Part shown: piece by piece, positions 52,107 to 60,967 of the stretch | Layout: the number at the start of each line of letters is the position of its first letter | How positions within the stretch are numbered: position 1 is the first letter of the stretch | DNA from: Pseudaeromonas paramecii | Lineage (GTDB): Bacteria > Pseudomonadota > Gammaproteobacteria > Enterobacterales > Aeromonadaceae | Reading direction: 5' to 3' | Assembly (NCBI RefSeq): GCF_039540575.1 | Contig: NZ_BAABFC010000009.1 | Location: 1-64,000 of the forward strand | Length of the DNA: 64,000 bases | The notes under the pieces: generated by a model | What the model saw: only the letters and a program-made list of their open reading frames with translations | Databases searched by the model: none | Told to the model about the DNA's origin: nothing | Position numbers and translations under genes: made by a program

Positions 52107-53299
52107 ACCCACTCCTTGCCCAAGGCCCGCCGCGTCAAGGCCAGTTTGAAATCATCACAACGGTTCATGGTGGCCAACAAGAGGTTACGCCCCAGCACCA
52201 GGGGCCCCACCTCGTTGGCAAACAACCGAGCCAGACTGCCGGTCATCCAGGCCAACTGCCGCTGATCGGGCTGCCGCCGCTGCCAGTAACGGCGCAACAC
52301 CCGGTAGGAACCAATCGATTCCCCATCAGCCAGGGCCCGGGCCAGCTCCTCTTGCAAGACGGCGATGTCGCGCATCCCTAAGTTAAAGCCCTGCCCCGCC
52401 ACCGGATGCAACAGATGGGCCGCATTGCCCAGCACCAGGGCATGCGGCCCCAAGGGCCAGGTGACCTGACGTCCTGTCAGAGGGTAGGCATGGCGCTGGC
52501 CGAGGCGCACGAAGCGTCCGGCCCGATAACCAAAGGCCTGCTGCAAACGGCTCAAGAAGGCTGCATCGTCCAGCAACAGGCTCTGCTGGGCCTCATCAGG
52601 GGCCTGACACCAGACCACCGAATAGCGTGACTCGGACAAGGGCAACAAGGCCAAGGGCCCCTGGGCGGTGAACCGCTCCCAGGCGCGTCCGGCCGGCGGC
52701 AGGTCGGTTTGCAGGGTGGTGATGATGGCCGTCTGGCCAAAATCGTACTGCTCGCAAGGCAGACGTAACTGCTGACGCAACAAGGAGTCCGCCCCGTCAG
52801 CCCCCAGCGCCAACTCGGCCTGCCAGGTGCTGCCATCGTCCAGCTTCAGCGCTATCTCCCGCTCGGAGGGGCTCACGTCCACCAGGTGAGCCGGGCAACG
52901 CAGCCGCACATTCCCACGCTGCGCCAGGGCCTCATATAACTGTGATCCGGTCGTCGCCAGCTCCACCACCTGACCCAGCCAAGGCAGGCGATATTCCTGC
53001 GCCGTCAGTTTCACCCGACCAAAGTGACCACTATCACTGACATGGATCTGCTCGATGGCACAGGCAGTGGGCGCCAGCGACGTCCACAGCCCCCAGCCTT
53101 GTAACAGCTCACAGCTGCCATAGGAGAGGGCGATCGCCCTGGCATCGAAACCGGGATGTATCGCTTGACCTGGGGAATTAGCCTCGAGCAGGACTATGTC
53201 CAGCGGCTGACCATCAGGACGCCGCAGCTGGGACAGGGCCAGGGCCAGGGTCGCCCCCACCATGCCACCGCCAACGATGGCGACATCACAAGCCGGCAT
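52103..53299 (-). CDS. ubiH: 2-octaprenyl-6-methoxyphenyl hydroxylase UbiH
   Basis: 398 aa FAD monooxygenase. FAD motif VAIVGGGMVGATLALALS (about 6-23), FDARAIALSYGS, and LVLGNAAHLLHPVAGQGFNLG near residue 300. It is followed by ubiI with a 4-nt overlap and preceded by the solute-binding-like gene with a 14-nt overlap, so all are one operon. Confidence 0.9.
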   Translation of the reverse strand: MPACDVAIVGGGMVGATLALALSQLRRPDGQPLDIVLLEANSPGQAIHPGFDARAIALSYGSCELLQGWGLWTSLAPTACAIEQIHVSDSGHFGRVKLTAQEYRLPWLGQVVELATTGSQLYEALAQRGNVRLRCPAHLVDVSPSEREIALKLDDGSTWQAELALGADGADSLLRQQLRLPCEQYDFGQTAIITTLQTDLPPAGRAWERFTAQGPLALLPLSESRYSVVWCQAPDEAQQSLLLDDAAFLSRLQQAFGYRAGRFVRLGQRHAYPLTGRQVTWPLGPHALVLGNAAHLLHPVAGQGFNLGMRDIAVLQEELARALADGESIGSYRVLRRYWQRRQPDQRQLAWMTGSLARLFANEVGPLVLGRNLLLATMNRCDDFKLALTRRALGKEWV

Positions 53300-54017
53300 G
53301 ACGGCGCTCCTGGCTTGCCAAGCCCTGCTGGGTCAACAGCCGGGCCCTTTGATTGATCTCATGCATTTGCTCGGCGCTGAAGGTGTGCCGGGAGAAAGCC
53401 CAACGCACCGCCACCGGCGGCAGCGTGATCAGGTGCAACAGCGGCTTGAGTCTGGGCTCCTGCTCCAGCAGGCCCCGATCCAGCACCAGGCCGTTGAGCC
53501 GGCCAAGCCACAACAGCCGGATCAGTTGATCCAGATCCCGAAGCGAGTGAATGAGGACAGTACCGTCCAGCAGGGTGTTGGCCTGCTGTTGCAAGCGACT
53601 GTCCTGCAAGGTGCCCAGCAGCATGCCTTGTCGCGCCACATCACCCACGTCCGTCACCGCTTGGTAACGCTCCAGCTGCAGGGGGTCAATGGCCAGCACA
53701 TACTGCGCATATCGCACCGGCTCACTGAGCCAGGCCGCCTCTGGCTTGATACTGGCCAGGCTCAATGCGATATCCAGCCCCCCCTCGGCCAAGCCGCGCA
53801 CCTGACGCGCCAGCGGCCACTGCACAAAGTGCAATTCACTGCCCGCGGGCAGCAGGGCCTGCAACCGGAGAATATCCTCTCCCGTCGGCACCATGGCGGC
53901 CCCGGCAAGATAGGGCGGATCCGGTAACCAGCCCACCCGGTAATGAGCTGCCGCTGTCGGACTCAGCATCCCCAACAACAACAAGGCCACCCCGTTAAAC
54001 ATGCAACGCCAATTCAT
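53286..54017 (-). CDS. Periplasmic solute-binding-like protein (SBP_bac_3 fold)
   Basis: About 243 aa. The signal peptide (about 1-30, hydrophobic GVALLLLGML) is followed by a small two-lobed domain typical of family 3 solute-binding proteins: WPLARQVRGLAEGGLDIALS and SEPVRYAQYVLAID. No transporter genes are nearby and the residues usually lining an amino-acid site are not obvious, so function is unknown. It lies between ygfB and ubiH where E. coli has pepP. ATG 54017 is the first plausible start; 53999 is an alternative. Confidence 0.72.
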   Translation of the reverse strand: MNWRCMFNGVALLLLGMLSPTAAAHYRVGWLPDPPYLAGAAMVPTGEDILRLQALLPAGSELHFVQWPLARQVRGLAEGGLDIALSLASIKPEAAWLSEPVRYAQYVLAIDPLQLERYQAVTDVGDVARQGMLLGTLQDSRLQQQANTLLDGTVLIHSLRDLDQLIRLLWLGRLNGLVLDRGLLEQEPRLKPLLHLITLPPVAVRWAFSRHTFSAEQMHEINQRARLLTQQGLASQERRHAGL

Positions 54018-54045
54018 GCCGTGTGTCTTATGCCCAAAACAGAGA

Positions 54046-54594
54046 TCAATGCAAGGTGGGAGCCGTAACGGGACGTGGACGTTGACCACACTCCTCAAAC
54101 GCCATCATCACCGCCAGTTTGAGGTGTTCATACAACACCAGATACGAGGACTCGTCCTCATCACTCAGCTCGGCATCTGTATCCAACTGGGTGATGTTGC
54201 TCAGATCCTCCACCATCTCCTGCAACTCGTCGGAGATGTTGCTTAACTCCCGCTGCATCACGGCAAATCCGGCCAAGAAGGCCTGGGTCCAGTCGGCCAG
54301 ATACTCCAGCCGCACCACCATCGGCTCGTCTTCATCCGGCAGCAACAATTCCAGGCCAGACTGGTTAAGCAACGCCTGCTGGCTGTGCTGACACAGCTCT
54401 TCCAGCCACTGGCGCACGGGAGCCACAAAGGCATGACCGTCGTTGACCAGGCCATTAAACTCCCCCTGCCAGCTCTGGGTATCCAGCGCCACACCACCGC
54501 ACAGCAAGCCACACAGCACGCCATGCATCTCGGCCGGCGTGGCCATGACCTCATGCTCATCCAGCAGGCTGGCAGCCTGGGCAAAATCCATCAT
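54046..54594 (-). CDS. ygfB: UPF0149 family protein YgfB
   Basis: 182 aa acidic cytoplasmic protein of the YecA/YgfB type. Typical parts are AEMHGVLCGLLCGG near residue 22, DWTQAFLAGFAVMQ near 110 and the acidic DLSNITQLDTDAELSDEDES. Function is not firmly known; in Pseudomonas a homologue represses an antibiotic-response regulator. Start chosen at ATG 54594 (GGGG ribosome site); the longer frame to 55044 runs antisense through zapA and is not real. Confidence 0.92.
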   Translation of the reverse strand: MMDFAQAASLLDEHEVMATPAEMHGVLCGLLCGGVALDTQSWQGEFNGLVNDGHAFVAPVRQWLEELCQHSQQALLNQSGLELLLPDEDEPMVVRLEYLADWTQAFLAGFAVMQRELSNISDELQEMVEDLSNITQLDTDAELSDEDESSYLVLYEHLKLAVMMAFEECGQRPRPVTAPTLH

Positions 54595-54702
54595 CTTTAT
54601 CATCCCCAGCGGAAAAATAGGCAAACAGGACAAGAAAACAGCAAATCCCGTCGTTATCGTGGCAGATCCTAACACCCCGCTCCCAGCCTCACCAGCCGGC
54701 CC

Positions 54703-54731
54703 TTGAAAGTTGGGGATCCCCGCTATATAGT
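54703..54731 (+). promoter_or_regulatory. Candidate promoter of zapA
   Basis: TTGAAA (54703-54708) and TATAGT (54726-54731) are 17 nt apart, about 44 nt before the zapA start. Confidence 0.55.
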
Positions 54732-54774
54732 CGCCCCGTATTTGGCAGACCACTTCACTCATATCGAGGAAAGC

Positions 54775-55092
54775 ATGACCGTAGCTACCGAGTCCATAGA
54801 GCTCACTATTCTTGGCCGGGTCTATAAAATTTCCTGCTTGTCCGGGCAGAGTGACGCCTTGAAAGCCGCCGCCGATGGGCTGAACCAGCATCTGAACGAG
54901 ATGCGCCAGCGCTCCCGTGGCAGCAACAATGAGCAGTTGGCCGTGATGGCCGCACTGCATTTTTGCTATGAGCTGGGCCTTGAAAAAGCCAGCAACCGCA
55001 AATACTCTGAAACTATGGATGAGCGCATCAAGATGCTGCAACAAACCATAGAAACCGCCCTGCTGGAGCAGGGTCGCCAGCTGCGCGGATAA
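54775..55092 (+). CDS. zapA: Cell division protein ZapA
   Basis: 105 aa. Promotes bundling of FtsZ filaments. The N-terminal domain (ESIELTILGRVYKISCLSGQ) and C-terminal coiled coil (about 60-100, with ELGLEKASNRKYSE) match the family. The ATG at 54775 is preceded by GAGGAA. zapA-6S RNA-fau is a conserved gammaproteobacterial order. Confidence 0.95.
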   Translation: MTVATESIELTILGRVYKISCLSGQSDALKAAADGLNQHLNEMRQRSRGSNNEQLAVMAALHFCYELGLEKASNRKYSETMDERIKMLQQTIETALLEQGRQLRG

Positions 55093-55120
55093 GCGCGTCT
55101 GGCACGCCGATTTAAAAATA

Positions 55121-55297
55121 GCCCTGGGGTGTGCGTCAGCGGGTAAAGTCCCTGAGCCGATGTTTTACACCAAGGAAGCCGCTTTTCGACTACTGTGCAG
55201 GCTCGGCCCGACCGAGAAGCCTACGGTTGGAACCAGGTTTCCGCCTTGAACCTCAGGGTTCAAGGGCCCACACCTGCAACGGCACCACCGGGGTTCC
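55121..55297 (+). ncRNA. ssrS: 6S RNA
   Basis: About 177 nt between zapA and fau. It has a closing stem joining the 5' GCCCTGGGGTG and 3' CACCACCGGGGT, the conserved block GTCCCTGAGCCGATGTTT, a large single-stranded bulge region and the 3' CTTGAACCTCAGGGTTCAAG hairpin, as in E. coli 6S RNA. 6S RNA mimics an open promoter and sequesters sigma-70 RNA polymerase. Ends are estimates to within a few nt; a TTTAAAAAT -10 just upstream fits a start near 55121. Confidence 0.93.
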
Positions 55298-55302
55298 TCA
55301 TC

Positions 55303-55890
55303 ATGTTAGACAGACAAAGCCTGCGCGAGATGGCCCGTCGCCATCGCCAAGCCCTCTCTCCTTCCCAGCAACAACAAGCCGCCATGCAGCTTAAAGCCCG
55401 GTTCATGCAGCACCCCAAGGTGCAGGACGCAGACACCCTGGCTCTCTATCTGGCCATGGATGGTGAGCTGAGCACCCAGCCCTGCATTCAATGGTGCTGG
55501 GAGATGGGCAAGCAGGTCTGCCTGCCGGTACTGCACCCGGTGCATGCCGGACATCTGCTGTTTTTGGCCTACGAGCCAGACACCCCCATGCAGCACAACC
55601 GCTTCGGCATCCCTGAGCCGCGGTTGGACAGTCGACTGGTGGTGCCGCTGGACAAGATAGCCCTGATCTTCACCCCACTGGTGGCCTTTGACCGCCAGGG
55701 GAATCGTCTTGGCATGGGGGGCGGCTTCTATGATCGCACCCTGAGTCAGTGGCATCAGCACCAGCAAGGCCCCTACCCCATAGGGCTGGCCCACGATTGC
55801 CAACGGGTTGAACAGATCCCCGCCGAGGCCTGGGACGTCCCTCTGCCAGAGGTGCTGACCCCGAGCCATCACTGGCTCTGGCAGCCATAA
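55303..55890 (+). CDS. fau: 5-formyltetrahydrofolate cyclo-ligase
   Basis: 195 aa. Converts 5-formyl-THF to 5,10-methenyl-THF with ATP. The RRHRQALSPSQQQQAA N-terminus and the catalytic loop LGMGGGFYDRTL (about 140-151) are family signatures, with LIFTPLVAFDRQGNR just before. No strong ribosome site is seen at 55303, since the start sits only a few nt after 6S RNA; the two are often co-transcribed. Confidence 0.95.
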   Translation: MLDRQSLREMARRHRQALSPSQQQQAAMQLKARFMQHPKVQDADTLALYLAMDGELSTQPCIQWCWEMGKQVCLPVLHPVHAGHLLFLAYEPDTPMQHNRFGIPEPRLDSRLVVPLDKIALIFTPLVAFDRQGNRLGMGGGFYDRTLSQWHQHQQGPYPIGLAHDCQRVEQIPAEAWDVPLPEVLTPSHHWLWQP

Positions 55891-55892
55891 CG

Positions 55893-55923
55893 GCCTGCTG
55901 CGGACGACCGATTTCGCTATAAT
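55893..55923 (+). promoter_or_regulatory. Candidate promoter of rpiA
   Basis: A perfect -10 TATAAT lies at 55918-55923, 31 nt before the rpiA GTG; the -35 region (CTGCTG, 17 nt upstream) is weak. Confidence 0.5.
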
Positions 55924-55953
55924 CCAGCCATTACCACCTGAAGGAGAACAAGC

Positions 55954-56616
55954 GTGACACAGGATGAACTGAAACAAGCGGTCGGCCAGGCTGCCCTCAA
56001 GTACATCACTCCGGGCAGCATTGTGGGTGTGGGCACCGGCTCAACCGTCAATCATTTCATCACGGCCCTGGGCAGCATGAAGGATGATATTGAGGCGGCC
56101 GTGTCCAGCTCAGAGGCGTCCACCGCCCGACTGCGTGAGCTGGGGATCCCGGTGCTGGATCTCAACGACGTGGATGAGCTGGATGTCTACGTGGATGGTG
56201 CCGATGAAATCAATGAGCAGATGGAGATGATCAAGGGCGGTGGCGCCGCCCTGACCCGGGAGAAAATCGTGGCGGCCGTGGCCAAGCGGTTCATCTGCAT
56301 CGTGGATGAGAGCAAGCTGGTGCCGGTGCTGGGCAAGTTCCCGCTGCCGGTGGAGGTGATCCCCATGGCCCGCAACTACGTGGCCCGGGAGCTGGCCAAG
56401 CTGGGTGGTCGCCCCATCTGGCGTGGTGGCGTGGTGACAGACAACGGTAACCACATACTGGACGTCCACGATCTCAGCATCGAGCAGGCCAAACAGCTGG
56501 AAACCCAGATCAACGGCATAGTGGGCGTGGTGACGGTGGGGCTGTTTGCCCACCGCGGCGCCAATGTGGCCCTGATCGGTACCGCCAAGGGCGTCGAGAC
56601 CCGCGAGATCGACTAA
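55954..56616 (+). CDS. rpiA: Ribose-5-phosphate isomerase A
   Basis: 220 aa. Interconverts ribose-5-P and ribulose-5-P in the pentose phosphate pathway. Substrate loop GVGTGSTVNHFI (about 28-39), DVYVDGADEIN and KGGGAALTREKI carry the conserved Asp and Lys. The gene starts with GTG, preceded by AAGGAG. Followed by a strong terminator. Confidence 0.97.
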   Translation: MTQDELKQAVGQAALKYITPGSIVGVGTGSTVNHFITALGSMKDDIEAAVSSSEASTARLRELGIPVLDLNDVDELDVYVDGADEINEQMEMIKGGGAALTREKIVAAVAKRFICIVDESKLVPVLGKFPLPVEVIPMARNYVARELAKLGGRPIWRGGVVTDNGNHILDVHDLSIEQAKQLETQINGIVGVVTVGLFAHRGANVALIGTAKGVETREID

Positions 56617-56636
56617 TCTCAGTCCTGTGACAAAAG

Positions 56637-56667
56637 ACAAAAAAGGCCGCAACTGCGGCCTTTTTTA
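56637..56667 (+). terminator. Bidirectional terminator between rpiA and the WecA-like gene
   Basis: A GGCCGC/GCGGCC stem (56645-56650/56655-56660) with a 4-nt loop, flanked by A on the left and six T on the right; it serves rpiA and the convergent minus-strand gene. Confidence 0.9.
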
Positions 56668-56680
56668 CGATACGGGCAAG

Positions 56681-57709
56681 TCAATCGAGCTCATCCAGAC
56701 TGGGTTCTTTGGGCTGTCCCGCCCCCAGATAACCGCAGGCCACCATCAGGGGCGCCATGGCAACCACCAGGATTATCAGCCCATATTCCTCATACTGCAT
56801 CGCCAGATATGCCAGCGGCATCAGCCAGAAGGCCGCAATGGCCCACAGCAGCACGCAGACCCAGAAATGGCTGTCCCAACGGCGCGCCAGAATTTGATAG
56901 GCATGCATACGGTGAGAGCGATGCCAATCCTTGGCCTTGAAATAACGCACCACCAGGGACCAAGCGCCGTCGACGATGAAGCCGCTCATCAGGATAAGCC
57001 AGCTCCACAGATTGAGCGAGGTCTCGGCCGCCAGATGCATCCCGGTGATGGTCACCAGCAGGGCCAGGGCCCCCGCCCCCACCTCGCCCATAAAGATCTT
57101 AGCTGGTGGCCAGTTCCAGGCCAAGAAGCCTAAGATGGGCGCACACAGCAGCAACAAGGTGGTGGTCCAGGCCGGCTCACCGGCCAGCGCCAGCAAGCAG
57201 GCGCTGCCAAAGATCATGATGAAGGCCTGGGAGCCCACAAAACCATCAATCCCATCCATGAAGTTGAACAGATTGATAAACCAGATCAGGGCCAGCCAAG
57301 GCAACAGCATCCAGACCCCGGAGAGATAGAAGCTGTAGTCAAACACCAGCAAGATGAGGTCAGGCTGATACCAATGCAAGGCGGCAAAGGCCGCCAAGGC
57401 CTGCAGCATCAGCCGGGTACGCAGATTTAGGCTGGAAAATTGACGCAACAGCCCGGTCACCAGCACCACGAAGCTGGACCACGCCAACCCGCGTGTGGTA
57501 TCCAGCTCCAGCAAACCCTTGGCAAACAGCTCGAAGTACAGGGCGATGAAGATCAGCATCATGGCCAGGCCGCCGTCACGGGGCGTGGGTTCCAAGGGGC
57601 CATGGCGGAACTCCGGCATGGCCAGGGCGTGTCGCCAGAGGGCATAGCGACGAACCCCGCCGGTCAGCACGAAACAGGCGAGGAATACGATCAAGAAGAT
57701 TGTCAGCAT
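56681..57709 (-). CDS. WecA/WbpL-type membrane glycosyltransferase family protein, active site altered
   Basis: 342 aa with about ten hydrophobic helices. Family marks are NLFNFMDGIDGFVGSQAF (about 146-163) and PPAKIFMGEVGAGALA (about 206-221). Two functional sites differ from active members: the Asp-Asp of the GxxDD motif is replaced in LVTGLLRQFSSL, and the Asp of MGDxGS is Glu in MGEVGA. The normal reaction is transfer of a sugar-1-phosphate to undecaprenyl phosphate. Whether this protein still does so is doubtful. It is the last gene in the glycosylation region, after ugd. Confidence 0.82.
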   Translation of the reverse strand: MLTIFLIVFLACFVLTGGVRRYALWRHALAMPEFRHGPLEPTPRDGGLAMMLIFIALYFELFAKGLLELDTTRGLAWSSFVVLVTGLLRQFSSLNLRTRLMLQALAAFAALHWYQPDLILLVFDYSFYLSGVWMLLPWLALIWFINLFNFMDGIDGFVGSQAFIMIFGSACLLALAGEPAWTTTLLLLCAPILGFLAWNWPPAKIFMGEVGAGALALLVTITGMHLAAETSLNLWSWLILMSGFIVDGAWSLVVRYFKAKDWHRSHRMHAYQILARRWDSHFWVCVLLWAIAAFWLMPLAYLAMQYEEYGLIILVVAMAPLMVACGYLGAGQPKEPSLDELD

Positions 57710-57828
57710 GTTGTTTTAGCCACTGTATCGTTGTTATGCAGCCCTTAAGCTGGGGCCTAGTATGCGGGATCTGCCAGGCAAGATCACCGTGGATTTTTGC
57801 CACCTGACCGATCCCTTGATGCCCCAAA

Positions 57829-57845
57829 CGCCAGTGACGCTGGCG
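57829..57845 (-). terminator. Possible terminator after ugd
   Basis: A CGCCAG/CTGGCG stem (57829-57834/57840-57845) with a 5-nt loop, followed on the minus strand by TTTGGGG, 4 nt past the ugd stop. The T run is short. Confidence 0.4.
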
Positions 57846-57848
57846 CGC

Positions 57849-59015
57849 TTAATCGCTACCGAACAGATCCCGGGTATAGACCTTGTCCGCCACATCAGCC
57901 AGCTCGGGTGCCATGCGGTTGGAGACGATCACATCGCTGATACGCTTAAACTCTTCAAGATCCTGAATCACCCGGGAGTTGAAGAAATGGCTGTCACCAA
58001 GCACGGGCTCAAACACCACCACCTCTATGCCCTTGGCCTTGATCCGCTTCATCACCCCCTGAATGGAGGAGGCTCGGAAGTTGTCCGAGTTGGCCTTCAT
58101 GATGAGACGATAGATACCCACCACCTTGGGCTGCCGCCGAATGATGGAGTCGGCGACAAAATCCTTGCGGGTGGTGTTGGAGTCGACAATGGCCCGGATC
58201 AGGGTGTTGGGCACCTCGTGGTAATTGGCCAACAGCTGCTTGGTGTCCTTGGGCAGGCAGTAGCCGCCGTAGCCGAAGGAGGGATTGTTGTAATGGTTGC
58301 CGATGCGCGGATCCAGCCCCACCCCCTCGATGATCTGCCGACTGTTCAGGCCATGGGTCTCGGCATAGGTGTCCAGCTCATTGAAGTAGGCCACCCGCAT
58401 GGCCAGATAGGTGTTGGCGAACAACTTGATGGCCTCCGCCTCATTGGCATCGGTCAACAAGACAGGCACCTCCTGCTTGATGGCCCCTTCCCGCAGCAGA
58501 TCGGCAAATGCCTGACCACGGGGCGAACGCTCCCCGACTATAATCCGCGACGGATGCAGGTTGTCATACAGTGCCCGCCCCTCCCGCAGAAACTCCGGCG
58601 AGAAGAGCAGATTTTCGCAACCCAGCTCGGCACGCAGACGGGCGGTATAGCCCACCGGTATGGTGGACTTGATCACCATGACCGCCTGGGGATTGATGGC
58701 CATCACATCCCGGATCACCGCCTCCACCGAGCGGGTGTTGAAGTAGTGAGTCTCAGGGTCATAGTCGGTGGGGGTGGCGATGATGACCCAATCGGCGCCA
58801 GCATAGGCCTCGTGCTTGTCCAGCGTCGCCTTCAGCTGCAAGGGTCGCTCCTTAAGATAGGCCTCAATCTCGGCATCGACGATGGGGGACTGGCCACGGT
58901 TGATCATGGCCACTTTATCGGCATTGATATCCAGTGCCACCACCTGATGGTGCTGGGCCAGCAAAATGGCATTGGACAACCCCACATAACCGGTACCGGC
59001 AACGGCAATCTTCAC
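57849..59015 (-). CDS. ugd: UDP-glucose 6-dehydrogenase
   Basis: 388 aa. Oxidises UDP-glucose to UDP-glucuronate, a precursor for capsule, LPS and other glycans; UDP-glucose comes from GalU (37182-38093). NAD motif IAVAGTGYVGLSNAI, catalytic Cys in FGYGGYCLPKDTKQL and the KSTIPVG motif are present. Length is the short bacterial form. It lies between the PglL-like and WecA-like genes. Confidence 0.97.
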   Translation of the reverse strand: MKIAVAGTGYVGLSNAILLAQHHQVVALDINADKVAMINRGQSPIVDAEIEAYLKERPLQLKATLDKHEAYAGADWVIIATPTDYDPETHYFNTRSVEAVIRDVMAINPQAVMVIKSTIPVGYTARLRAELGCENLLFSPEFLREGRALYDNLHPSRIIVGERSPRGQAFADLLREGAIKQEVPVLLTDANEAEAIKLFANTYLAMRVAYFNELDTYAETHGLNSRQIIEGVGLDPRIGNHYNNPSFGYGGYCLPKDTKQLLANYHEVPNTLIRAIVDSNTTRKDFVADSIIRRQPKVVGIYRLIMKANSDNFRASSIQGVMKRIKAKGIEVVVFEPVLGDSHFFNSRVIQDLEEFKRISDVIVSNRMAPELADVADKVYTRDLFGSD

Positions 59016-59101
59016 AACAGACTCCTTAAATACAACAAACGGCCCAGGGCCAAATCAATAGGGGCATGATGGAGATAGCCCCAGGACATGCCCCACAAAA
59101 A

Positions 59102-60838
59102 TCACTTCACCGCCGCACTGGGCTGAGCCGGTAAAGCCAGCGACGGCCGGCTTGCCGACGCAGCCGCAGAGGGCTTGGGCTGAAACAGCGGATCCGCCGG
59201 GAACAGTCGCTTGCCTTCGGCGCGCCACTGTCTGGCCTCATCAAACCTTTCCAAGCGATCCAGCACCATAGCCAGATTGCTGTAGACATTGGCCCTGGGC
59301 ATCAGGCGGACAAACGACTTGGCCCAGTCCACGTAGGCGGCCAGCTCGGTGCTGTTATTGCTTTGCAGGCCATACATGAGGCGCACTGTCATGACGTCAT
59401 ACATGAAGCGGCTGTACCAGGGCATGGGATTGACCACCTGCTCCAGCAGGGCAGGCTCCTTGAAGCCGCCCCGCTCGAACTTGGTGACCAGGTAAGCGGT
59501 CTGTAGCCCGGTCAACATATAGGGCACGGTCAGCAGCGGGATGAGCAGCGCCATGGCCCGCAGCAGCAGCCAGTTGTGCAGCGGTAACGCCTTATAGGAG
59601 TCAGCCTCGGCCTCGGTAAACCACAGCAGCCAAATCAGGGCAAACCAGTGGGCAACCGAATGGTAGAAGGGGTACTCCACCATGGCGTGAAACAGTAGGG
59701 GAAAGGGCAGGATAAATAGGGCCCAGCGCAGACGACCGGCATGCCGCCGCAGCATGGACCACCAGCCCAAAGCCAGCAGCAGTAGCCCCATTACGGCAAC
59801 CAGCCCCCCCTCCACCAACCAATAGAGAATTTCGTTATGGGGGTGATCCAGATTAACTATCAAGCCGATACCGGAGTAATCCATCTCCTTGGCATAGTAC
59901 GAAGCCATAAAGGCCGTTTCAAATAAGCCGTACCCCACACCAATAATAGGATTGCTAAAAAACAGGCTGACCGACTCCCGCCAATAAATCCAACGAGTCT
60001 GTGGGGAGATAAATTCCTCAAGAGGCCTACCCTCTGAATGCAGACTCATGATAAAAAAATAGGCCGCAACACTCAGTATTATTGTGAACACCACCTGCAA
60101 CTGCTCGGCTCTGCGCTCCCGACCGAATAAGAATAAAAATACGATGAGGACAATAGAAGAACCCAGTATCCCCGTACGAGAGCGAATGACCAACTCTAAA
60201 AAAACTACTGAAAAGATAACAAAGTATGCCAGCCACCCCTTAGGGTTTCTTATCGATAGGCATCGGTCATGCCAAATCAAAAATAGCGCTATCCCAATTC
60301 CTGTCGCCAAAAAAGAGGCCAACACATTGACCTGTTGAAAAACCCCATAGGGCCGGTTTATCAGGGTGTTGTAGCCAATCCAGTTGCCCGGCGTCAGCAA
60401 GAAATACTGTACCAAGGCAAACAGGGCCTCAAAGGCTACGGCACCCAGCAGCAGATAGAGCATCAGCAGTCGCTGGAGTGCACCCAGGCGCAACTGAGTC
60501 AGCGCAAACAGCAGCAGCATTCCGCCGGCAATCCCCATGAGTCGGGGAGCCCCGGCGTCGAGCGGCACATCCGGATGAGCAAACAGGGGGATACAGAGCA
60601 CCACCAGGCCGGCCCACAACCAGCCCTGAGCTCTGGACAACATCAGAGTATGGCTCAGAGTCACATGCCACAGCCCCACGCCGATCAGCAAGGAGGCAAA
60701 CAACCAACCCACCATGTTAAACGGCAGATAAAAGCCCGAGCCTCCCGGGTTGTGCATGAAAAAGTGCATGCCACCGAGCCAATACAAGGCGGCGATCACC
60801 ATAAACAACCGCACGGTGCGGCTCGTTCCCTGCTGCAT
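59102..60838 (-). CDS. PglL-like O-oligosaccharyltransferase / O-antigen ligase family protein
   Basis: About 578 aa. The N-terminus GGMHFFMHNPGGSGFYLPFN is the PglL_A-type motif, followed by about eleven hydrophobic helices of the Wzy_C fold, a large periplasmic loop with LDHPHNEILYWLVEGG (catalytic His region, about 330-345) and a C-terminal soluble region (about 440-570). Proteins of this kind move lipid-linked glycans to protein (PglL) or lipid A (WaaL); the N-terminal signature favours protein O-glycosylation. ATG 60838 has AGGAC upstream; 60856 is an alternative. No pilin or glycan-assembly genes are seen beyond neighbours. Confidence 0.82.
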   Translation of the reverse strand: MQQGTSRTVRLFMVIAALYWLGGMHFFMHNPGGSGFYLPFNMVGWLFASLLIGVGLWHVTLSHTLMLSRAQGWLWAGLVVLCIPLFAHPDVPLDAGAPRLMGIAGGMLLLFALTQLRLGALQRLLMLYLLLGAVAFEALFALVQYFLLTPGNWIGYNTLINRPYGVFQQVNVLASFLATGIGIALFLIWHDRCLSIRNPKGWLAYFVIFSVVFLELVIRSRTGILGSSIVLIVFLFLFGRERRAEQLQVVFTIILSVAAYFFIMSLHSEGRPLEEFISPQTRWIYWRESVSLFFSNPIIGVGYGLFETAFMASYYAKEMDYSGIGLIVNLDHPHNEILYWLVEGGLVAVMGLLLLALGWWSMLRRHAGRLRWALFILPFPLLFHAMVEYPFYHSVAHWFALIWLLWFTEAEADSYKALPLHNWLLLRAMALLIPLLTVPYMLTGLQTAYLVTKFERGGFKEPALLEQVVNPMPWYSRFMYDVMTVRLMYGLQSNNSTELAAYVDWAKSFVRLMPRANVYSNLAMVLDRLERFDEARQWRAEGKRLFPADPLFQPKPSAAASASRPSLALPAQPSAAVK

Positions 60839-60967
60839 ACTCTGTCCTAATGTCATCGACCAACTAATCCGGCGCCTACTTTACTCATCTGGGGATGCAA
60901 AGAGAACCTGACGTCACAAAAACCCCTACCTGACGCCGAATTCCAATTCAGGTATCGCTCACCTTAT

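Noticed and set aside
54595..55044. 150-codon N-terminal extension of the ygfB frame
   Set aside because: It runs antisense through zapA and the promoter region; the YgfB family starts at about 54594.
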